A stretch of DNA of 64,000 nucleotides from Cyclonatronum proteinivorum (GCF_003353065.1 NZ_CP027806.1:2996501-3060500), one strand, 5' to 3'; counted from the stretch's first letter, positions 27,460 through 39,320 are shown. Program-made: numbers and translations. Notes: a model not told the origin generated them from the letters alone.

Positions 27460-28857
27460 CTAATTTTTATCAAGCTTCATAGCTGAGCTGCGTAATTGTT
27501 TGCCTTTTTCGGTAATGCGGTACTGCTGCTTACTGCTTCGGGGTTTATCAGGAATTGTCAATTCAATTAATCCGGCATTTACTGCGGGTTGCAGATACGA
27601 TTTTCGAAAATACTTTCTGTTTACAAGTTCAAGCATCTCCATTAATTCCTGACTATTATGAGTATCATCAATGACATTAAGAAGCTTTTCCACTTGGGGG
27701 GTAACATGGGGGGTAACATGGGGGGTAACATGGGGGGTGACTTGGGGGGTAACTTGCGTGGTGCTTGACTCTGTGACACGCTCCGAAGCAGGAAATTCCA
27801 TCCTCAAAAAGTTCTCTGAAAAGTGAAAGCACGCTTTCCCGTAATACTCCAAAATACGGGGAACACCTGAACCAAGCTGTTCAACCATCTCAAGGTCTTT
27901 AAATACGCGCATTAGTTCTTTGTTTCGCGGAACGGAATAACCTTCAAAAAACTCATCCTTGCTAAGTCCTTCCGGTAGTGAGCCTGCCGATGTAATTTCA
28001 AAGCGGTCTGCAAAAATTTCGAATTTTGGAGCAATCTCGCGGGTGTAATCATTATGCACCATGGCGTTTATGATAGCTTCCCTAAGCGCAATTGCATTCC
28101 AAAGCCGCTGTTCGTTTCTTTCTTTTGGCGTTATAGTAGCGGCTGTACGGTTCTCAATTTCCATTTTGTTCAGAACGCTTTTGGTTGCCTTGATGATTGA
28201 ACAGTAGCCGTATTCATTGTTTTCAATTAAGTCAACACGACTATTTCCACTGTACTTAGCAACTTTCACAGAAATATTGTTCTCATCAGCCAACAGATAG
28301 CCGGCGTAGTTTAGGAAGCCGTCTTCCGTTAGCAATTCAAGGTTTTTCCTGAACTGCTTATTGAGAGTCTTTTTCTTTTCATCATAGTAAATGCGCAGCT
28401 GCTCAAATCCTAAATCCTGACGATGGGAATTGATCTTTCCAATCGAATTACGCGTTCGCGATGAAAAGAGTTTATCAATCATAAATTGCGGCATTGGTTC
28501 GGCTGCCGTACCCATGCGTATATAGCAACCCTTTTCAGTCATACCGAATTTCTTCTTGAAATAAGGTTTTTCACTACCGCTCGCCACAATTATTCTGATG
28601 ACATCTTTTCCATCTTGCTTTTCTGCAACCACGTCAAAAAGTCCCATAGCAGAAGGAGAAATATTATTCCTGATACGGTCTTTTATCTTGAGCGCATCGC
28701 CATCGGGATCCGAAAGACCGCAAACCTTACCGTCATTATCAATACCGATGTAGACATTACCCCCTTCCCGATAATTCAGGAAGGCGACAACCTCTTTCTC
28801 AAGGTCGAGGTCCTTTGTAAGTTGGGATTTATATTCTATGCGATTTGTTTCAGACAT
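27460..28857 (-). CDS. AlbA_2 (Schlafen-type) DNA-binding and ATP-binding domain protein
   Basis: A 465-aa protein of the family often annotated as putative transcriptional regulator or RecG-like. The N-terminal AlbA_2 domain (about 5-125) contains EYKSQLTKDLDLEKEVVAFL and GNVYIGIDNDGKV. A HATPase_c_4 domain follows (about 240-350; REAIINAMVHNDYT and EQLGSGVPRILEYY). Residues 360-386 are a QVTP/HVTP tandem repeat linking to a C-terminal winged helix (MLELVNRKYFRKSYLQP). The cellular role of this family is uncertain; many members are in accessory or defence-related islands. It follows two unknown genes on the same strand (74 bp away). Confidence 0.8.
   Translation of the reverse strand: MSETNRIEYKSQLTKDLDLEKEVVAFLNYREGGNVYIGIDNDGKVCGLSDPDGDALKIKDRIRNNISPSAMGLFDVVAEKQDGKDVIRIIVASGSEKPYFKKKFGMTEKGCYIRMGTAAEPMPQFMIDKLFSSRTRNSIGKINSHRQDLGFEQLRIYYDEKKKTLNKQFRKNLELLTEDGFLNYAGYLLADENNISVKVAKYSGNSRVDLIENNEYGYCSIIKATKSVLNKMEIENRTAATITPKERNEQRLWNAIALREAIINAMVHNDYTREIAPKFEIFADRFEITSAGSLPEGLSKDEFFEGYSVPRNKELMRVFKDLEMVEQLGSGVPRILEYYGKACFHFSENFLRMEFPASERVTESSTTQVTPQVTPHVTPHVTPHVTPQVEKLLNVIDDTHNSQELMEMLELVNRKYFRKSYLQPAVNAGLIELTIPDKPRSSKQQYRITEKGKQLRSSAMKLDKN
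27696..27755. repeat. 12-bp in-frame tandem repeat inside the AlbA_2 gene
   Basis: Five units close to GGGGGGTAACAT run in tandem (last units change to GACTT and AACTT). On the coding strand each unit encodes H/Q-V-T-P. As the unit is a multiple of three, copy-number change would alter only the linker length. Confidence 0.9.
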
Positions 28858-28931
28858 ACCCTTGGGTAAAAGGTTTTTTAGTGATATATCATATTAGGGA
28901 GGTACGGTTAATGAAGCAAAATAAAATCCCA

Positions 28932-29522
28932 TCACTCATCCTCCTCCCTGCCCAAAAAAGGATTGTAGCGCAGATGATCCGCCCATGCTTGCTCTTTTTT
29001 GGTATCATCATCGTTTGGGTCGAGGTGCAGCACTTTGATTTTTGGCGTACCGGGTTCGCCGGTGTCCCATAGCAGCACGCCCTCGCTGATGGTTCCTTTT
29101 CTGGTTTCTCCGATGATGCGGAGCGTCCCGATTTTTTCATGACGCAGAGTGACATCGGCACACAGGTAAGCATCCTTGTCATAAAAATAGTCATGTGCAT
29201 CAATCACTACCGCTTCGCCGGGCCTGACTTCGGTGTGATCAAAATTCGGATGCGGTGCTTGAGGCTCAAATTCAGTCAGGCTGCTGAACTTGGGGATGGG
29301 CGTCCGGCAGACCCGGTCCAAAACAAACCCGCTGCCGTTCACGAAGTACACAGCGGTTTCATCATCAAGCGGATACCGGCCTTTTACGGCTTCATAATGC
29401 AGCCAAAATACCGGCTTTCTTTGCTCATCCGGATTTAGTTTTGGCAGAGGCGCCGATGAAAGGCGTTTAATCAGTTCATTCATGGCAGATTTCTTTTTAG
29501 TGAGAGTTTTTATTTCACTCAT
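28932..29522 (-). CDS. Hypothetical protein
   Basis: I do not recognise this 196-aa protein. It has no signal peptide or membrane segment. The centre is beta-rich (PVFWLHYEAVKGRYPL, AVYFVNGSGFVLDRV, GEAVVIDAHDYFYD) and the C-terminus is acidic (ends GREEDE). A later ATG at 29483 (MNELIKRL) is equally plausible as the start, since the first 13 residues are Lys/Thr-rich and low-complexity. It lies 40 bp downstream of the acidic gene at 29563-29925 and 74 bp upstream of the AlbA_2 gene, all on the minus strand, so the three may be one transcript. I assign no function. Confidence 0.6.
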   Translation of the reverse strand: MSEIKTLTKKKSAMNELIKRLSSAPLPKLNPDEQRKPVFWLHYEAVKGRYPLDDETAVYFVNGSGFVLDRVCRTPIPKFSSLTEFEPQAPHPNFDHTEVRPGEAVVIDAHDYFYDKDAYLCADVTLRHEKIGTLRIIGETRKGTISEGVLLWDTGEPGTPKIKVLHLDPNDDDTKKEQAWADHLRYNPFLGREEDE

Positions 29523-29562
29523 AAAATACCGGAGCAGAGTGACAGCGTATTGTCACCCAATT

Positions 29563-29925
29563 CTAAAGTCCGTACTCACTCCTAAAACTTTCATTCATCG
29601 AACGAAAGTCTTCAGGCGTTTTAAAAATATCCGGCCAAAACAAATGGGAATAGAACCAGTCCAGCTCAAACACATCATCATGCATCAGTGATAGTTCATT
29701 GATATGCCAGCTTAGATTTTCGTGGTAAATATCTTCCGGATCGTCCGGGTCATACAGGGTAAATTCGGCAGGAATATGATCTGCTTTATATCCCATCTGC
29801 TCACAATACTCAAGAATGATTAATTCGGAATCCGAAGGATAGTCGCCTTCATCATCCTCAGAACTCGCATGAAATTGCTGTGCAAGCTTTGATAATCTGG
29901 ATTTAAAATTTTCAATAAGATTCAT
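29563..29925 (-). CDS. Hypothetical acidic small protein
   Basis: Unrecognised 120-aa cytoplasmic protein, strongly acidic (for example SSEDDEGDYPSDSE and LYDPDDPEDIYHE) with many aromatic residues (WHINEL, DWFYSHLFWPDIF). No motif is identifiable. The composition resembles small acidic immunity or anti-restriction proteins, but that is only a resemblance. It is the first gene of a probable three-gene minus-strand group ending with the AlbA_2 protein. Confidence 0.55.
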   Translation of the reverse strand: MNLIENFKSRLSKLAQQFHASSEDDEGDYPSDSELIILEYCEQMGYKADHIPAEFTLYDPDDPEDIYHENLSWHINELSLMHDDVFELDWFYSHLFWPDIFKTPEDFRSMNESFRSEYGL

Positions 29926-30263
29926 TTCATTAAATGCTTAGTTCATTAGTATCTATTGTAAGTATCTATTGTAAATAATCCGATTCTTTTGGTCATAGAC
30001 TACTTCCAGCTAAAAACCTGTCCCCCCCATCCAGATTAAGCTATCTGTGCACGTTGATAATAGCATTATAAGCTCTTCAATAATAACATCATACAGGAAC
30101 AGCTAATACTTAATCCTGCAATAATTTACCGCTTCATGCTTAGTCAATAGTACAAATCATAACAAACATTGGTTGTTAACAGGAGCGCTGATAGTTGAGT
30201 GCCGCGCTACCCCACCTCCGCTCTACTTTCAAACCCAAAGAAAACCCTATACAGCCCCGGCCC
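29926..30263. other. 338-bp spacer with a 13-bp tandem duplication
   Basis: No gene seen. AGTATCTATTGTA occurs twice back to back (29948-29960, 29961-29973). A dyad TAACAA-N7-TTGTTA lies near 30158-30176. Both are in the region between ftsX and the acidic-protein gene. Confidence 0.6.
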
Positions 30264-31145
30264 CTACCCAATTTTCGTTTGCTGAATAAACTTCTTTGAA
30301 GCCGAGCGCGAGCCAAGAAAGCCGAGAATTATGCCGAGCAGCACAAGCGCACCGCTGAGCCAGTACCATTCCCCAAGAGGCCAGGTAAGACGTTCAAGTT
30401 GCGGGAGCCATGCAGGCAGTCCGTAGGTAAAAATCAGCGCAACAATGCCCGTACCTAACAGTCCGCCGGTAAAGCCCTGCAGACTACCTTCCAGCATAAA
30501 GGGCCGCTTGATAAAACCGTTCGTCGCCCCTACCAGCTTCATTGCCCTGATGAGATCACGCTTGGCATAAATCGTGAGACGGATTGTATTAAATACCAGA
30601 ATGAAAGCAATAAAACTGATGAAAAGCCCGAACAAGGAACCTGCTGCGATAAAAACGGTCAGCCGGTCTTCCAGCAGCTCCAGTCCCCGCTGATTAAAGC
30701 GCACTTCTTCTACCCCTCGCAATTCCCTGAGCTGATCTACCAGCACCACAATTTCCGCAGCACTAATGTCAGGCTTCACGCGGATCAGATAGCTTGCCGG
30801 CAGGAAGAGCACATCTCCGAAAAGCTCGCTTTCAGCACCAAACTCTTCCCGGAAACGATCCATCGCCGCTTCCCTGCTGATAAATACCGCTGTTTCTACC
30901 TCCTCTTGTGCCCGTATACTGATGCCAATCTCATTCATTTGACGGTCACTGAGGTCCGCCAGAAAAACTTCAACTTCAACCTGCTGCCTGAGCGCCTGCG
31001 CCAACTCGAAGGCGTTTGTGCTTACCCGGGCAAGTATCCCAACCAGCACCACAGCCAGCATTATGGCCAATACAGATGAAAAAGCCGACAGCCGTGCCCG
31101 CCTGAAACCAGCAAAACTTTCACGAAATACATAGCTTAAACTCAT
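30264..31145 (-). CDS. ftsX: Cell division protein FtsX
   Basis: Polytopic inner-membrane component of the FtsEX ABC-type complex, which couples division to activation of peptidoglycan hydrolases. The N-terminal segment SYVFRESFAGFRRARLSAFSS precedes TM1. The periplasmic loop follows (about 60-165, including EVEVFLADLSDRQMNEI). Three further membrane segments come after it, with IYAKRDLIRAMKLVGAT (the FtsX signature) between TM2 and TM3. I prefer the ATG at 31145 (MSLSYVF, 293 aa) because the longer frame from 31220 adds 25 atypical residues. FtsE is not adjacent. Confidence 0.9.
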   Translation of the reverse strand: MSLSYVFRESFAGFRRARLSAFSSVLAIMLAVVLVGILARVSTNAFELAQALRQQVEVEVFLADLSDRQMNEIGISIRAQEEVETAVFISREAAMDRFREEFGAESELFGDVLFLPASYLIRVKPDISAAEIVVLVDQLRELRGVEEVRFNQRGLELLEDRLTVFIAAGSLFGLFISFIAFILVFNTIRLTIYAKRDLIRAMKLVGATNGFIKRPFMLEGSLQGFTGGLLGTGIVALIFTYGLPAWLPQLERLTWPLGEWYWLSGALVLLGIILGFLGSRSASKKFIQQTKIG

Positions 31146-31400
31146 AAGCGGGCGCTGAAATACCGGAATTGATGTAATTGAAAAATCAGGGACAGAAACA
31201 TATCCCCAAAATAAGACCAAAGAGCGTGTTTACCCACATCATTTGATACATTGTTTTTGGTATAGCGCAGCGTAAGATCGAGTAAAAAATGCCCCAAACG
31301 AATGAATTATCCGATCGATAATCAATTTTCAGCTGCTGTTTTTAAGATGGCTTTTTTACATCAACCAAAAATCATTGCTTTGGATGCGTGATATCTCTAT
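31146..31400. other. Spacer upstream of ftsX
   Basis: About 255 bp between the groEL terminator and the ftsX start. It includes an in-frame extension of ftsX that I consider untranslated. Nothing else is recognisable. Confidence 0.4.
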
Positions 31401-31437
31401 AAAAAAACGTCCGCCTTCGCTTGGAAGACGGACGTTT
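31401..31437 (-). terminator. Intrinsic terminator of groES-groEL
   Basis: Arms AAACGTCCGCCTTC (31405-31418) and GAAGACGGACGTTT (31424-31437) pair over 14 positions with one mismatch and a 5-nt loop, followed on the minus strand by a T-run. It lies about 50 bp after the groEL stop. Confidence 0.85.
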
Positions 31438-31489
31438 GAAGATAGTGCATCCGGTCGGATGCATTTTGGAAATAAGCTGAGGGAGCTTT

Positions 31490-33160
<1,671 letters not shown>

Positions 33161-33230
33161 TTATTTTAAGATTGGTTCATAAACCGGTTTCAACCGGCTG
33201 TGATGAAAAGCTTTGCTGAATCCCGGGCAA

Positions 33231-33518
33231 TCAGCTCAGGATACCGAGGATGTCGCTTTCACGCATGATGAGGAGCTCGTCGCCATCAATGGTGAGTTCG
33301 GTACCGGCGTATTTGCCGTAAAGCACTTTGTCGCCTTCTTTGAGCGCCATCGCGATTTTATTACCGTTTTCATAACGGCCTTCGCCTACAGCTACAATAG
33401 TTCCACGTTGTGGCTTCTCTTTGGCTGTATCAGGTATAATGATGCCGCTTGAGGTTTTTTCCTCAGCAAGATCCGGCTTTACCAGAACACGGTCGGACAA
33501 AGGTTTGATTGATGCCAT
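33231..33518 (-). CDS. groS: 10-kDa co-chaperonin GroES
   Basis: Heptameric lid of the GroEL chamber. The 95-aa protein has the N-terminal [10 protein letters not shown], the mobile loop [18 protein letters not shown] that docks onto GroEL, and the closing [17 protein letters not shown]. It starts at ATG 33518. It is the promoter-proximal gene of groES-groEL. Heat-shock control is expected, but no CIRCE inverted repeat is visible, so control is by some other means. Confidence 0.98.
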   Translation of the reverse strand: MASIKPLSDRVLVKPDLAEEKTSSGIIIPDTAKEKPQRGTIVAVGEGRYENGNKIAMALKEGDKVLYGKYAGTELTIDGDELLIMRESDILGILS

Positions 33519-34299
33519 AATGAATAACTCCTTTTTGAGTTTTCTTTGTTTTTGGATGGTTAAGATTCTGATCGGCTTCCGGAAAGTGACGAAAGCCTTT
33601 TTTGTGTCGATGGTGCCTAAACAGAAAAAACCGTGCCAAACTTAGGCCTCGCCAAAGAAATTAAAATTGTCAGCCGTGACCTCTCTAATAGATTCAAATT
33701 GTCACGGTGCACGTCAGGCCCGTGACAAACTTGCAGAAAATGGTACCGCCTCATAAATCAATTAGCATTATGATTGAGTCATCTTCATTGAAGTTGATTG
33801 CAAATTATGCTCGATTTTACCCGCCTTGCACTACATCATAAGCATGAGACCTTCTGTAAGCCGACCACCTTCGAAGCTTCTTCATTGGATATTTGTGACT
33901 TGTTTTGACTTCTTAGAAGTGATTCGGTATTCAATCGAATTCACAAAAAAAAGCCCGCGTAAAGCCATCCTGGTACCCTTGCACAGCAGGCGCCCATAGT
34001 GTTCTAAGGCTCCTTACTTTTCCTGACTACACGTCTTCAGATCACTTTCACCTATTTAAAAAAGGGCGTCTGAATCACACAGGCCGGTTTTTATCAGCTT
34101 AAAAACCAAAAACCATGGGCTCTGAATAAAAAGAAAATTTAAGCTTGACATGTATTACTTTTAGCATATAGTTTTAAGCATGATTTTATCACACACCACA
34201 TCAGCGACCCTTCATTTCGACATTTCATGTTGTTACATGCGAATGCAGATAGGGTTTGTCGCTGCCGTCGTGTGAGATAATTTGTTCTTTGAAGCATAA
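33519..34299. other. 780-bp non-coding region upstream of groES and the SAM riboswitch
   Basis: Divergent spacer. It should contain the groES promoter and the promoter of the methionine operon. No ORF with protein-like composition is seen. An A-run at 33947-33954 (a T-run on the minus strand) suggests the end of an unidentified transcript, but I could not fold a clear hairpin before it. Confidence 0.5.
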
Positions 34300-34300
34300 T

Positions 34301-34421
34301 CTTATCAAGAAAGGCTGAGGGACAGGCCCTGTGACGCCTTAGCAACCGTTCCGGTAAAACCGGGAGTCAGGTGCTAATTCCTGCCCGATTGCTGCTTAGC
34401 GCGCAATCAGGGAAAGATGAG
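34301..34421 (+). ncRNA. SAM-I (S-box) riboswitch
   Basis: The leader matches the conserved SAM-I aptamer: CTTATCAAGA at the 5' P1 strand and kink-turn side, GGCTGAGGGACAGGCCC in P2, GACGCCTTAGCAACC, then GTGCTAATTCCTGCCC between P3 and P4, and AGATGAG closing P1. It senses S-adenosylmethionine and normally turns expression off when SAM is high. It lies about 200 bp upstream of metY, with an intrinsic terminator between, so control is probably by transcription attenuation of the metY-metX-hom operon. Confidence 0.93.
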
Positions 34422-34470
34422 AAAGACTGGTTTCCGGTTTTTTGCATAAACCTTATGCAGCCCAAATCTT

Positions 34471-34511
34471 AAGCCTCTTCCGAATCTTTCCCGGGAGAGG
34501 CTTTTTTTATT
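34471..34511 (+). terminator. Terminator of the SAM riboswitch expression platform
   Basis: Arms AAGCCTCTTCC (34471-34481) and GGGAGAGGCTT (34493-34503) pair with one G-U, and TTTTTTT follows. It lies between the aptamer and metY, where it would stop transcription in the SAM-bound state. Confidence 0.85.
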
Positions 34512-34592
34512 TCTGCTTTTCCCGTTTTCGCGCCCGATGCATCATATATCACTTTTCATCATTCTTTCACCTGTTCAAGTTAACACATCTAA

Positions 34593-35945
<1,353 letters not shown>

Positions 35946-36008
35946 GCCTAAGCCTAAGCACACTTCTCCCTTTACCATCACCCTGAATCTGCTTTAACCC
36001 GTATTGAT

Positions 36009-37052
36009 ATGAATTACGCTGACTCCATCTACTCCCATCTGCTTGGCTTCGTGACAGAATCGGGCTTTCGGTTTACACAGCTCGATGTAGCCTGGAAATC
36101 CTGGGGGCGCCTCAATGAAGCCCGCGATAATGTAGTCGTGATTTGTCACGCCCTCACAGGGCATGCCAATGCGGAAGAATGGTTTTCCGGTTTGTTTACC
36201 GAAAACAGCATTCTCAACCCCGACGAACAATTCATTATTTGCATGAATGTGCCGGGCAGCTGCTACGGTTCAACCTCACCGCAGTCTGTTAACCCGGAAA
36301 CAGGCCGCCGGTACGGCTCTGCATTTCCGGTGCTGACCATTCGGGATGTGGTGCGGGCACAGCAACTGGTTCTCGATCACATGCGGGTGAAACAGATTCA
36401 GCTGGTGATTGGCGGATCGATGGGCGGCATGCAGGCGCTCGAATTTGCTGCCATGGACAAGCGCGTGCAGTCTGCGGCAGTAATTGCTGCGGGTGCGCGA
36501 CATGAAGCGTGGGCGATCGGCATCAGTGAAGCACAGCGTCAGGCGATTTACGCCGACAGCCGCTGGAAAGGCGGGGATTACGCGCCGGATGAGTCCCCGG
36601 TTCAGGGGCTCTCCGCTGCGCGATCCATGGCAATGCTCACTTACCGCGCACCACAGCAATTTTCCGAACGCTTCGGACGCAATCAGCGCGACGACCAAAC
36701 CTTTCAGGTGGAAAGCTATCTGCGCTATCAGGGCGGGAAGCTCACACAACGCTTCGACCCGCTCAGTTATGTGCGCCTCACCCAAATGATGGATACGCAC
36801 GACGCCGGACGCGGGCGCGGCGGACTCGACAAAGCATTGGCGGCCATCCAAATCCCGGTACTGGTCGTGGGCATTGATTCCGATTTGCTGTACCCCGTTG
36901 CCGAACAGCGCGCACTCGCACAAAAGCTGCCCAACAGCTTCTATCGCGAGATCCGCTCCGAATACGGACACGACGCTTTCCTGATTGAATTCAGGCAGCT
37001 CAACAATCTGCTGCTTGAATTTCGGCATCACATCAAACACCGCGCCGCCTGA
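36009..37052 (+). CDS. metX: Homoserine O-acetyltransferase
   Basis: Alpha/beta-hydrolase-fold enzyme that acetylates homoserine with acetyl-CoA, giving the MetY substrate. The nucleophile is S137 in GGSMGGMQALEFA. The acid is probably D292 in GIDSDLLYP and the base H321 in GHDAFLIEF. NVPGSCYGSTSP and the substrate loop are also typical. The 347-aa length is normal for MetX. Succinyl versus acetyl specificity cannot be told by eye, but pairing with MetY argues for acetyl. It is the second gene of the operon, 60 bp before hom. Confidence 0.95.
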   Translation: MNYADSIYSHLLGFVTESGFRFTQLDVAWKSWGRLNEARDNVVVICHALTGHANAEEWFSGLFTENSILNPDEQFIICMNVPGSCYGSTSPQSVNPETGRRYGSAFPVLTIRDVVRAQQLVLDHMRVKQIQLVIGGSMGGMQALEFAAMDKRVQSAAVIAAGARHEAWAIGISEAQRQAIYADSRWKGGDYAPDESPVQGLSAARSMAMLTYRAPQQFSERFGRNQRDDQTFQVESYLRYQGGKLTQRFDPLSYVRLTQMMDTHDAGRGRGGLDKALAAIQIPVLVVGIDSDLLYPVAEQRALAQKLPNSFYREIRSEYGHDAFLIEFRQLNNLLLEFRHHIKHRAA

Positions 37053-37112
37053 AGAGAAGCGAAAGACCCGCCCCCTGTAAACCCAAGCTAATTTTCTGAC
37101 CTAAAACACCTG

Positions 37113-38297
37113 ATGAAAGCACTCAAACTGAAGCACCCGGCACAAGAAGTGACCGGCACCTTCCGCCTTGAAAACCTTGGCCCTTCCTTTTTTGAAGCGG
37201 CACCTGCTGAGAATCCGCTGCTGGATGTTTTTATTGCCGGTATCGGAACCGTTGGTAGCGAGCTGTTACGGCAACTCGAGCCCGGCGGCCCCCTCTCTGA
37301 AGACTTCCACCTGATCGGCTTTTGTAACAGCAAACTCGCGCTCATTCACGAAGAAGGCGTGCAGCAAGCCTCATTTGTGAATCGCATCTCCGGTCAGCGC
37401 CCTGTTACGCCCACCCGCTGGCCCTCGATTGTGGCACAACTCATTCGCCATCGCGAAAAAAGCGGTCGCGGGCTGCTGTTTGTGGACGCGACCGGCAGCC
37501 GCGAAGTCGCCCTGCTGTACCTGCGCCTGCTCAATGCCGGCGTGCACGTTGTAACGCCGAGTAAAATTGCCAATACCATGCCGCAGCACTTTTTCGATCA
37601 GCTCGTTGCACCGCGCGAAAACGGCGCCCTTTTTCGCTATGAAGCTGCGGCGGGTGCCGGGCTGCCCATCGTGAACACCATCAGCACCATGGTGCAAAAC
37701 GGAGACACCGTGCTTCGTATTTCGGGGGTACTTTCCGGAACCATGACCTACCTTTTCGGAGAGCTGGAAAAAGGCGTGCCGTTTAGCGAAGCCGTTCGCA
37801 AGGCCTACGATGAAGGCTATACCGAGCCTGATCCTCGGGACGATCTGTCCGGTGAAGACGTAGCCCGCAAATGCCTGATTCTGGCCCGTACTGCGGGCAT
37901 TCGCATGGAGCGCGACGCCTTCACCGCCGAAGATCAGACACCGGAAGACCTGCGACACGCGCCGCTCGGGGCCTTCTTCGACGGCCTTTCGGCCTACGAT
38001 GAGCTTTGGAAAAAGCGGGTCGAAGAAGCCCGGGCCGAAGGAAAAGTTCTCCGCTATGTCGGCACCATCACGCCTGAGAAAATTGAAGTCGGTGTGCGTG
38101 CCGTGCCTGCAGAATCTCCTATAGGAACCTTGCGGGGTGCCGACAACCTGATCTCCATCCGCAGCCGATACTATCAGCGCTCGCCCGTCACCATTCAGGG
38201 TCCTGGTGCCGGCAGCGAAGTCACGGCGCAGGGTGTTCTCGCAGACATGCGCAGGATCGCCGATCAGCTCAGCCGCAATACAGCCACCGGTTCCTGA
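37113..38297 (+). CDS. hom: Homoserine dehydrogenase
   Basis: NAD(P)-dependent reduction of aspartate semialdehyde to homoserine, the branch point to methionine and threonine. The nucleotide loop AGIGTVGSE is at 42-50, the family segment SGVLSGTMTYLF carries the substrate-binding region, and DPRDDLSGEDVARK contains the catalytic Asp/Lys. The protein (394 aa) is monofunctional: no aspartate kinase domain and no C-terminal ACT domain, so feedback inhibition by threonine is not expected from this chain. About 36 residues precede the Rossmann fold. Its place behind metY and metX means the riboswitch controls supply of homoserine to methionine. Confidence 0.93.
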   Translation: MKALKLKHPAQEVTGTFRLENLGPSFFEAAPAENPLLDVFIAGIGTVGSELLRQLEPGGPLSEDFHLIGFCNSKLALIHEEGVQQASFVNRISGQRPVTPTRWPSIVAQLIRHREKSGRGLLFVDATGSREVALLYLRLLNAGVHVVTPSKIANTMPQHFFDQLVAPRENGALFRYEAAAGAGLPIVNTISTMVQNGDTVLRISGVLSGTMTYLFGELEKGVPFSEAVRKAYDEGYTEPDPRDDLSGEDVARKCLILARTAGIRMERDAFTAEDQTPEDLRHAPLGAFFDGLSAYDELWKKRVEEARAEGKVLRYVGTITPEKIEVGVRAVPAESPIGTLRGADNLISIRSRYYQRSPVTIQGPGAGSEVTAQGVLADMRRIADQLSRNTATGS

Positions 38298-38451
38298 TAT
38301 CAGTCAGCCATAGCGCCGGTCTTACTGCGCCAGCGACCAACTTTACACAAACAAGAACCTAAACCGGAAACGGACAAATCCGGCTGATAAATTTTACGCA
38401 GCACTTTCATTTGGAGCGCTTCCCCATTATATTTGGAATCTTCCAAAAAGC

Positions 38452-38533
38452 GCCGGCGTGGCGGAATTGGTAGACGCGCACGACTCAAACTCGTGTTCCG
38501 AAAGGAGTATCGGTTCGACTCCGATCGCCGGTA
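38452..38533 (+). tRNA. tRNA-Leu (anticodon CAA)
   Basis: A class II tRNA. The acceptor arm GCCGGCG pairs with CGCCGGT (G1-U72 wobble), the D-arm is GCGGAATTGGTAGACGCGC, and the anticodon stem CACGA/TCGTG has loop CTCAAAC, giving anticodon CAA. A variable arm of about 13 nt (TTCCGAAAGGAGT) follows, and the T-arm is ATCGG-TTCGACT-CCGAT. The discriminator is A73; the CCA end is not encoded. It reads UUG codons. Confidence 0.95.
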
Positions 38534-38534
38534 C

Positions 38535-38573
38535 AAAAGCCCTGTAAGTCTCTGATTTGCAGGGCTTTTTAGT
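38535..38573 (+). terminator. Intrinsic terminator of tRNA-Leu
   Basis: Perfect arms AAAAGCCCTG (38535-38544) and CAGGGCTTTT (38560-38569) followed by T. It starts two bases after the tRNA. Confidence 0.85.
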
Positions 38574-38702
38574 TGTATCATCTTCCACAGCGACATCAGG
38601 CCTGAACATTAATGCCGCCATGATAAGCGCAATGTTCAGCACAAAAAAACGTACATCAGGCAGATCAGTCGGAGCATAATGCGCAGCCAAGTCCTGCTTT
38701 TC

Positions 38703-38786
38703 TTTTTTTTGGGGGAAACTCCGTGGGCATCACTGTTTTTCGAAACATGGCTAAGATCCCAAACCTACGGCAAATGCCTTGCTTTT
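38703..38786 (+). repeat. Interspersed repeat family A, copy 5 (left arm of inverted pair)
   Basis: Opens TTTTTTTTGGGGGAAACTCC, then GTGGGCATCACTGTTTTTCG, and in the right half CCCAAACCTACGGCAAATGCC then CTTGCTTTT. Best match is copy 4 at 26531. Confidence 0.72.
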
Positions 38787-38903
38787 GATGTTCGCGCTTT
38801 TCCTATTAGACAGATCTCATCAAAAAATGGGCAGCCCTTTTCTTAGCGACATTCCGCAATGCGCTTAATTTTGATGTAGCTTTCTGGCTTGTTTGAACAA
38901 AAG

Positions 38904-39135
38904 TTAGCCCGCATTATTCACAATCAAACAGTATTTATTTGCTAAATGTATGTTTAAATTTGGCTTAGCGAAAGACACTTGCGGCTCAGATTTGAGTGTG
39001 GTGTAAGACTGCGAAATTTCCCCGCTGGCTGCGTTGAAGCTGAAAACTCATGCTCAGGATACTTAGGTACCCTTCCGCTGAGTTTTCCGCTTCGCCTTGC
39101 CAGCAAGAAAATTTCTTGGTGAATAATGCGAGTTA
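38904..39135. repeat. Inverted pair of repeat family B motifs
   Basis: TTAGCCCGCATTATTCAC (38904-38921) is the inverse of GTGAATAATGCGAGTTA at the right end (39119-39135), with two differences. The right copy continues leftward as AAGAAAATTTCTTG, as in copy 1 at 14583. The bounded segment is 232 bp and holds no intact gene. Confidence 0.55.
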
Positions 39136-39234
39136 GAGCAAGGAAACATTCTGTCGGGCTTATTCCCCAAGCACTGATAAAGCCGGAATGAAAAAGCTGC
39201 ATTATTTCACCCGTTTCTTACGAATTACTCCCCC

Positions 39235-39320
39235 AAAAACCACGGGCTTTATCTTTGATTTGGGGGCTCATGAACTGTCACGAAAAACAGTGCTGTTCAC
39301 GGGATTTCACCCAAAAAAAA
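39235..39320 (-). repeat. Interspersed repeat family A, copy 6 (right arm of inverted pair)
   Basis: Read on the minus strand it begins TTTTTTTTGGGTGAAATCCC, then GTGAACAGCACTGTTTTTCG. A weaker CCCCCAAATC/AAAGCCCGTGG block follows. The outer half matches copy 5 well; the inner half has drifted. Confidence 0.58.

Noticed and set aside
27696-27755. CRISPR-like tandem array
   Set aside because: Units are only 12 bp, directly adjacent without spacers, and encode a protein linker.
33519-33720. CIRCE element before groES
   Set aside because: I looked for TTAGCACTC-N9-GAGTGCTAA on both strands and did not find it.
33901-34040. Possible small RNA with a minus-strand T-run
   Set aside because: An eight-base T-run is present but I could not fold a convincing terminator stem or match a known RNA family.
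38954-39202. 82-aa minus-strand frame
   Set aside because: It lies in the nested inverted repeats and only translates family B sequence; no protein-like features.
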